Source: an uncultured Oscillospiraceae bacterium (lineage in GTDB: Bacteria > Bacillota > Clostridia > Oscillospirales > Oscillospiraceae). From it: 8,871 bases of DNA. Below are positions 6,087 to 8,871 of the stretch, piece after piece. The first letter of the stretch is position 1, and every line of letters begins with the position of its first letter. The stretch lies in contig CAKTKT010000065.1 of NCBI GenBank assembly GCA_934572325.1, positions 1 to 8,871 of the forward strand, read 5' to 3'. The notes under the pieces are model-generated. The model did not search any database and was not told where the DNA came from. It worked only from the letters and a program-made list of their open reading frames with translations. The translations under genes and the position numbers were made by a program.

Positions 6087-6126
6087 ATTACAGTCAGCGC
6101 CCGAACGGGGTGTTTTCCGCCTGTTT

Positions 6127-6534
6127 TCAGCCGCAGCCGTGGCACGAGCCGCCGCAGGCGCAGTCCTCCCCCTCGTCGTGACCGCAGCCGGAGCAGCCGC
6201 AGCCGCCCTCGCCGCCGGCGACGGGAAGCTGACCCGTGATGAGCAGATCCGCCGCCGTGTCGGCGTCGCCGCAGAAGCCGGAGACGGGAACGATGCCGAG
6301 ACTCAAAAGCCGGCGCTTTGCCTCCGCGCCCATATTCTGTGAGAGCACCGCGTCAACGCCGTTGTCGCGCATAAGCTCCGCCATCGCCATGTGACCGCAG
6401 CGGTCGGAGCAGTCGATGAGGCGCTTTGTGCAGGAGCTGACGTCCGCCTCCTTATAGTCATAGAGCGCAAACATCTCGGCGTGCCCGAAATGCTCGCCTA
6501 TCTGCCCGTTGTCGTAGGCAACCGCAACTATCAT
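6127..6534 (-). CDS. NifX/NifB-like (dinitrogenase iron-molybdenum cofactor family) protein with Cys-rich tail
   Basis: 135 aa. Residues 1 to about 103 form the small NifX/NafY-type fold, with the typical opening MIVAVAYDNGQIGEHFGHAE and internal GADA-like stretches. In nif systems such domains carry Fe-S or FeMo-co precursors; in non-fixing anaerobes the family often stands beside Mrp-type ATPases and its role is unsettled. The tail (106-135) is Gly-rich with seven Cys (112, 114, 117, 125, 127, 131, 134) and two His, and probably binds metal or an Fe-S cluster. Its ATG overlaps the stop of the upstream ATPase gene (ATGA, 6534-6531), so the two are translationally coupled. Confidence 0.85.
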   Translation of the reverse strand: MIVAVAYDNGQIGEHFGHAEMFALYDYKEADVSSCTKRLIDCSDRCGHMAMAELMRDNGVDAVLSQNMGAEAKRRLLSLGIVPVSGFCGDADTAADLLITGQLPVAGGEGGCGCSGCGHDEGEDCACGGSCHGCG

Positions 6535-7361
6535 TTCGTCTCTCCGTTCTCGATAACGTCCGCAATGGGGGCTATATACCCGCCGCTGACGTGCTCGACC
6601 TCTCCGGCGTCCACCATGGTCGCTATCGCGGGATCGATGGGCAGGCGCGCATAGTGCGCGATGCCAAACTCCTTCGCCGCCGCCGCGACCCTGCTCTCGC
6701 CGAAAACGGCATACTCCCTGCCGCAGTCGGGGCACTTGAAATAAGACATATTCTCCACAACGCCGAGGACGGGAATGTTCATCATCTCCGCCATCCTCAC
6801 CGCCTTGGCGACAATCATGCCGACAAGATCCTGCGGAGAGGTGACGATCACGATGCCGTCAACGGGCAGCGACTGGAACACCGTGAGGGGCACGTCGCCC
6901 GTTCCGGGGGGCATATCGACGAACATATAGTCCACATCCTGCCACATCACGTCCGTCCAGAACTGCGTCACCGCGCCCGCAATCACCGGACCGCGCCACA
7001 CGACCGGCTCGCGCTCATCCTGGAGGATGAGGTTTATGGACATTATCTGAAGTCCGGTGTGCGTGGTGACGGGGATGAGGTATTCCTCCGTGCCGAGACA
7101 GTGCTCCATAACGCCGAAGGACTTGGGGATGGAGGGACCGGTAATGTCCGCGTCGAGAATGGCGGCATTGTAGCCGCGGCGCTGCATCTCGGAGGCGAGA
7201 AGGCTGGTGACGAGAGACTTGCCGACGCCGCCCTTGCCGCTGACGACGGCGATGACCTTTTTGACGCTCGCGCCCTCGTGCAGCTCCTTCCTGAAGCTCT
7301 CCTGCTCGCGGCTGGCGCAAGCCTCGCCGCAGGTGGAGCAGTCATGTGTACATTCGCTCAT
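6531..7361 (-). CDS. Mrp/NBP35-family P-loop ATPase (Fe-S cluster carrier)
   Basis: A 276-aa cytoplasmic SIMIBI-class ATPase of the ApbC/Mrp/NBP35 group that carries Fe-S clusters to apoproteins. It shows a deviant Walker A, GKGGVGKS (42-49), a switch region DADITGPSIPKSFG (70-83), and a Walker B/switch around VDMPPGTGDVPLT (148-160). The CPDC motif (C210, C213) would hold a cluster bridging the dimer. The N-terminus adds four cysteines (C4, C8, C11, C15), reminiscent of NBP35 but with different spacing. It is upstream of, and overlaps by 4 nt, the NifX-like gene, a pairing common in anaerobic Clostridia. A purine-rich GAAAGG lies about 13 nt before the ATG. Confidence 0.93.
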   Translation of the reverse strand: MSECTHDCSTCGEACASREQESFRKELHEGASVKKVIAVVSGKGGVGKSLVTSLLASEMQRRGYNAAILDADITGPSIPKSFGVMEHCLGTEEYLIPVTTHTGLQIMSINLILQDEREPVVWRGPVIAGAVTQFWTDVMWQDVDYMFVDMPPGTGDVPLTVFQSLPVDGIVIVTSPQDLVGMIVAKAVRMAEMMNIPVLGVVENMSYFKCPDCGREYAVFGESRVAAAAKEFGIAHYARLPIDPAIATMVDAGEVEHVSGGYIAPIADVIENGETK

Positions 7362-7396
7362 TGCTGTTTATCTACCTTTCCTGCAATAGTTTTGTT

Positions 7397-7405
7397 ATTA
7401 TAACA
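7397..7405 (-). promoter_or_regulatory. Possible extended -10 promoter of the Mrp gene
   Basis: The - strand reads TGTTATAAT (7405-7397), matching the TGnTATAAT extended -10 consensus. It would start transcription near 7390, about 30 nt before the ATG. No convincing -35 stands 17-18 bp upstream; a TTGACA (7414-7409) is only 6 bp away and cannot pair with it. Confidence 0.45.
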
Positions 7406-7457
7406 GACTGTCAAAGAACCGAAACTCTCAAACAAAACCGTATTTTAAAGGCTTCTC

Positions 7458-7463
7458 CTTGAG
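7458..7463 (+). repeat. Left flanking direct repeat of foldback copy B
   Basis: CTTGAG directly precedes the foldback and recurs at 7622-7627, as expected for a 6-bp target-site duplication. Confidence 0.65.
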
Positions 7464-7621
7464 TAACCGCTGATTAAATGCGTCAGATGGCTGAACGCGA
7501 GAATTATTAGACTAATAAAATGAGCTTTTTGCAGGAATACTTTGTGTATTTCAAAAAAAGCTCATGAAATTAGACGGAGAATTATCCGTTCAGACGCTGA
7601 CAGCCATTTATTCAGCGGTTA
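7464..7621 (+). mobile_element. 158-bp foldback (MITE-like) element, copy B
   Basis: Same length and orientation as copy A (203-360), with 25 differences by hand count and no gaps. The ends TAACCGCTGA and TCAGCGGTTA are perfectly complementary to each other but differ from the ends of copy A. The apical hairpin is kept (GGAATAC 7534-7540, GTATTTC 7546-7552). ATGAGCTTTTT (7520-7530) pairs exactly with AAAAAGCTCAT (7555-7565). It has no coding capacity. It splits the left terminal palindrome of a second repeat type. Confidence 0.75.
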
Positions 7622-7627
7622 CTTGAG
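7622..7627 (+). repeat. Right flanking direct repeat of foldback copy B
   Basis: CTTGAG repeats 7458-7463. It continues into GAGAAGC, giving CTTGAGGAGAAGC; the corresponding flank of copy A is CTAAAGGAGAAGC. Confidence 0.65.
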
Positions 7628-7783
7628 GAGAAGCTGTCACGAAGTGACTGATGAGGTGGAAAACTGCTGCGTTTGCCGAAAAACAGGTGCTTTTCGTATC
7701 TCATACACCTCATCCGGTTCGCTCCGCGAACCACCTTCTCCTCAAGGAGAAGGCTTTATGCGTGTAGAATTGACTTTTTGACA

Positions 7784-7805
7784 AGCTGCATTATAGCTGT
7801 ATTAT
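7784..7805. repeat. 11-bp tandem repeat
   Basis: AGCTGCATTAT (7784-7794) is followed directly by AGCTGTATTAT (7795-7805), one mismatch apart. Each unit, with the next base, contributes a TATAAT on the - strand (7795-7790 and 7806-7801). Confidence 0.7.
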
Positions 7806-7828
7806 ACCCCAAATACCGAAATAGTCAA
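7801..7828 (-). promoter_or_regulatory. Promoter-like pair reading toward the Mrp gene
   Basis: On the - strand TTGACT (7828-7823) and TATAAT (7806-7801) are separated by 16 bp. If used, transcription would start near 7795 and cross the whole nested repeat region, giving the Mrp mRNA a leader of more than 430 nt. It could also be a chance match in AT-rich DNA. Confidence 0.4.
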
Positions 7829-7849
7829 ATCACATTGTCATGCAAATGT

Positions 7850-8350
7850 CTATAATTTCAGCTTGCGCACGGCGCGGACGAGGTACATCGCGCCGAAGCC
7901 CGTGAATACGCCCGTGATGACGCCGGAGACGATGAGCGCCGGAGCGTACACGAGCACGCCCGCTGTTTTCACCACGAGCACACAGGCGAGAAGCTGCCCC
8001 ATGTTGTGCGCCACCGCCGACACCGCCGACACCGCCCACAGGCGCTTTTCCGGCACGTGACCGACCATGAGGCACATCACCGCATACGCGAGCGCGCCGC
8101 CCGCGCCGCTGTAGAGTATCGCGGAGGGGCTGCCGGCAAACATCGCGCCCATGACGATGCGCGCGGCGAGCACCGCGCCCGCCTCTTTTTTGCCGAGGAT
8201 GAGCATGGCGGTGAGCGTGATGATATTGGCAAGCCCCAGCTTCACGCCGGGGATGGGCACGGGCGCGGGGATCTGCGCCTCTATCATGAATATGGTGAGC
8301 GCGATGGCGGTCAGCACCGCCATGAGCGCGAGCTTTTTCGTCTTAGGCAT
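7850..8350 (-). CDS. Gx transporter family / heptaprenyl diphosphate synthase component I-like membrane protein
   Basis: A 166-aa integral membrane protein with about five predicted helices. The conserved IPAPVPIPGVKLGLANIITL (27-46) and AHNMGQLLACVL (114-125) identify the Hpre_diP_synt_I/Gx family, whose fold resembles substrate-binding subunits of ECF-type importers. The historic link to heptaprenyl diphosphate synthase is by name and is not established. The ATG lies 8 nt inside the upstream NusG-II gene (8350-8343), with GGAGGGGAG about 8 nt before it, so the genes are coupled. In other Clostridia this pair sits near FMN-binding/Rnf-like genes, which would be off-window here. Confidence 0.85.
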   Translation of the reverse strand: MPKTKKLALMAVLTAIALTIFMIEAQIPAPVPIPGVKLGLANIITLTAMLILGKKEAGAVLAARIVMGAMFAGSPSAILYSGAGGALAYAVMCLMVGHVPEKRLWAVSAVSAVAHNMGQLLACVLVVKTAGVLVYAPALIVSGVITGVFTGFGAMYLVRAVRKLKL

Positions 8351-8738
8351 CTATCCCGCTCCCCTCCAGCCGCACGCTCAGGCGGTGCGGCATACAGATT
8401 ATCGGCACTCCCCCATGCGTGAGCGCCCCCTGCGCGACACACACCCCGTCCGGACAGTCCGCCGCCGTGACCGCGATGCTGCCCGGCGCGACGTGCAGCG
8501 TGTTGTGCCCGTACTTCGTGTCGATGCTCAGGTCATACTCCGCCGTGACTGCGGAAAGCTCGATACGGTAGAGCACCTCCCCGTCCACGCGCACGACCGC
8601 CGTTGTGCCGCCGCCGAGCGTATGCGCGAGCAGGTACGCCGCCGCGCACACGGCGCACACCGCCGCGAGCGCGAGCGCCCATATTCGCGTTTTCCTGTCC
8701 GCATGGCGGACATTGCGTTTTTCTTCTGCGTTTTCCAT
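8343..8738 (-). CDS. Membrane-anchored NusG domain II protein
   Basis: 131 aa. A basic N-terminus and one helix (about 18-39) anchor an extracytoplasmic NusG-II domain (about 45-128). The family motif is clear: D94-C95-P-D-x-x-C100, followed by QG (103-104) and IIC115MPHR. The paired cysteines may be redox-active or bind metal; the function is unknown. The family is regularly found next to Gx-transporter genes, as here (8-nt overlap). There is no Shine-Dalgarno before ATG 8738, and the best promoter ends only 7 nt before it. An in-frame TAA lies 18 nt upstream, so a longer protein is excluded. Confidence 0.87.
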   Translation of the reverse strand: MENAEEKRNVRHADRKTRIWALALAAVCAVCAAAYLLAHTLGGGTTAVVRVDGEVLYRIELSAVTAEYDLSIDTKYGHNTLHVAPGSIAVTAADCPDGVCVAQGALTHGGVPIICMPHRLSVRLEGSGIDA

Positions 8739-8745
8739 GCTGCTT

Positions 8746-8774
8746 ATTGTAGTTTACCGCGCCGCAGTTGTCAA
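8746..8774 (-). promoter_or_regulatory. Promoter of the NusG-II/Gx operon, giving a nearly leaderless mRNA
   Basis: On the - strand a perfect TTGACA (8774-8769), a 17-bp spacer and TACAAT (8751-8746) form a strong sigma-A promoter. Only 7 nt separate the -10 box from ATG 8738, so the predicted transcription start falls at or next to the start codon. Confidence 0.8.
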
Positions 8775-8797
8775 CCTTGTATAGCTTGTGGTATAAT
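8768..8797 (+). promoter_or_regulatory. Divergent promoter toward an off-window gene
   Basis: TTGTCA (8768-8773) and a perfect TATAAT (8792-8797) are 18 bp apart on the + strand. The -35 box overlaps the -35 of the opposite promoter in GTTGTCAAC (8767-8775). Transcription would leave the window on the right; no + strand gene starts within the last 70 bases. Confidence 0.55.
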
Positions 8798-8871
8798 ACC
8801 CTCGGTTGACAAGAGCACACACGCCTGACAGCGAGTCTTTCCGGCGCTTTTTGCCCTTTTCGCCTTGATGG

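Larger units (their letters stand above)
7447..7757. repeat. Compound palindromic repeat, 147 bp when copy B and one CTTGAG are removed
   Basis: The outer ends AAAGGCTTCTCCTTGAG (7447-7463) and CTCAAGGAGAAGGCTTT (7741-7757) are inverted at 16 of 17 positions. Without the foldback insertion the left end reads as the palindrome GCTTCTCCTTGAGGAGAAGC, mirrored on the right by CCTTCTCCTCAAGGAGAAGG (7734-7753). Inside, each half carries one hairpin: GTCAC-GAA-GTGAC (7636-7648) and GGTTCGC-TCC-GCGAACC (7716-7732). These are bordered by GATGAGGTG (7650-7658) and its inverse CACCTCATC (7706-7714). It resembles intergenic palindromic repeats I recall from Faecalibacterium and relatives, which I could not check. 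Confidence 0.75.
7383..7849. other. 467-bp intergenic region made mostly of nested repeats
   Basis: No gene is supported between the Mrp start and the end of the Gx-transporter gene. The region holds a possible Mrp promoter (7397-7405), a 147-bp compound repeat (7447-7757) split by foldback copy B (7464-7621), and a short AT-rich block with an 11-bp tandem repeat and promoter-like boxes (7784-7828). Small reading frames at 7542-7781 and 7673-7855 run through the repeats and look non-coding. Confidence 0.75.

Noticed and set aside
6098..6115. Hairpin between the convergent YitT-type and NifX-like genes as a terminator
   Set aside because: CCCGAACGGG gives at most a 3-4 bp stem with a tiny loop, and the following T tract is short; too weak to call.
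7409..7414. TTGACA on the - strand as the -35 box of the Mrp promoter
   Set aside because: It is only 6 bp from the TATAAT at 7402-7397, and 17-18 bp downstream there is no -10-like sequence.
203..7621. The two foldback copies as arms of a composite transposon carrying the genes between them
   Set aside because: Each copy has its own distinct 6-bp flanking repeat, which fits independent insertions, and there is no transposase between them.
7542..7855. Small + strand open frames in the intergenic region
   Set aside because: They cross foldback copy B and the compound repeat, have no ribosome-binding site, and give Arg/Ser-rich products without similarity to any family I know.

Overview
The window looks like a chromosomal stretch from a fairly GC-rich anaerobic Clostridia member, probably an uncultured gut Oscillospiraceae or Christensenellales relative. 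The basis is strong Shine-Dalgarno sites, consensus sigma-A promoters, Rho-independent terminators, and Clostridia-typical families (Mrp/NBP35 with a NifX-like partner, NusG-II with Gx transporter, YitT). The taxonomy is an inference. No tRNA, rRNA, CRISPR array or transposase gene is visible.

Left part (1-2954, + strand): after a terminator of an off-window gene (36-78) comes a heavy-metal export operon. It has a consensus promoter (122-150), an inverted-repeat operator over the predicted transcription start (155-178), a free-standing 72-aa heavy-metal-binding protein (378-596), a CadA/ZntA-type Zn/Cd/Pb P1B-ATPase without its own N-terminal metal-binding domain (652-2520), a CadC-like ArsR repressor (2540-2902) and a terminator. 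The likely logic is that metal releases the repressor, and the small protein and pump then bind and expel the ion. Next is a predicted lipoprotein with a Ser/Gly/Thr-rich beta-helix (3070-4473).

Middle (4551-6086): a visibly AT-richer two-gene island. A MerR/GyrI-type regulator (- strand) faces a short YitT-family membrane protein (+ strand, TTG start) across a classic MerR-style promoter with a long spacer.

Right part (- strand): a translationally coupled pair, Mrp/NBP35 ATPase (7361-6531) and NifX-like protein with a Cys-rich tail (6534-6127). At the right edge is an overlapping NusG-II/Gx-transporter pair (8738-8343, 8350-7850) whose promoter would give a nearly leaderless mRNA.

The most striking content is non-coding. 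Two gap-free 158-bp foldback elements (203-360 and 7464-7621) are about 84% identical by hand count and fold over their whole length. They differ by at least six compensatory base-pair changes. Each is flanked by a 6-bp direct repeat of the form CTNNAG inside the shared target CTNNAGGAGAAGC. Copy A sits in the leader of the metal operon, and its right flanking repeat is part of the ribosome-binding site. Copy B sits in the middle of a terminal palindrome of a second, reconstructable 147-bp repeat whose internal hairpins vary in sequence but keep pairing. Together these suggest a non-autonomous, structure-conserved mobile element family that uses AGGAG-like target sites.
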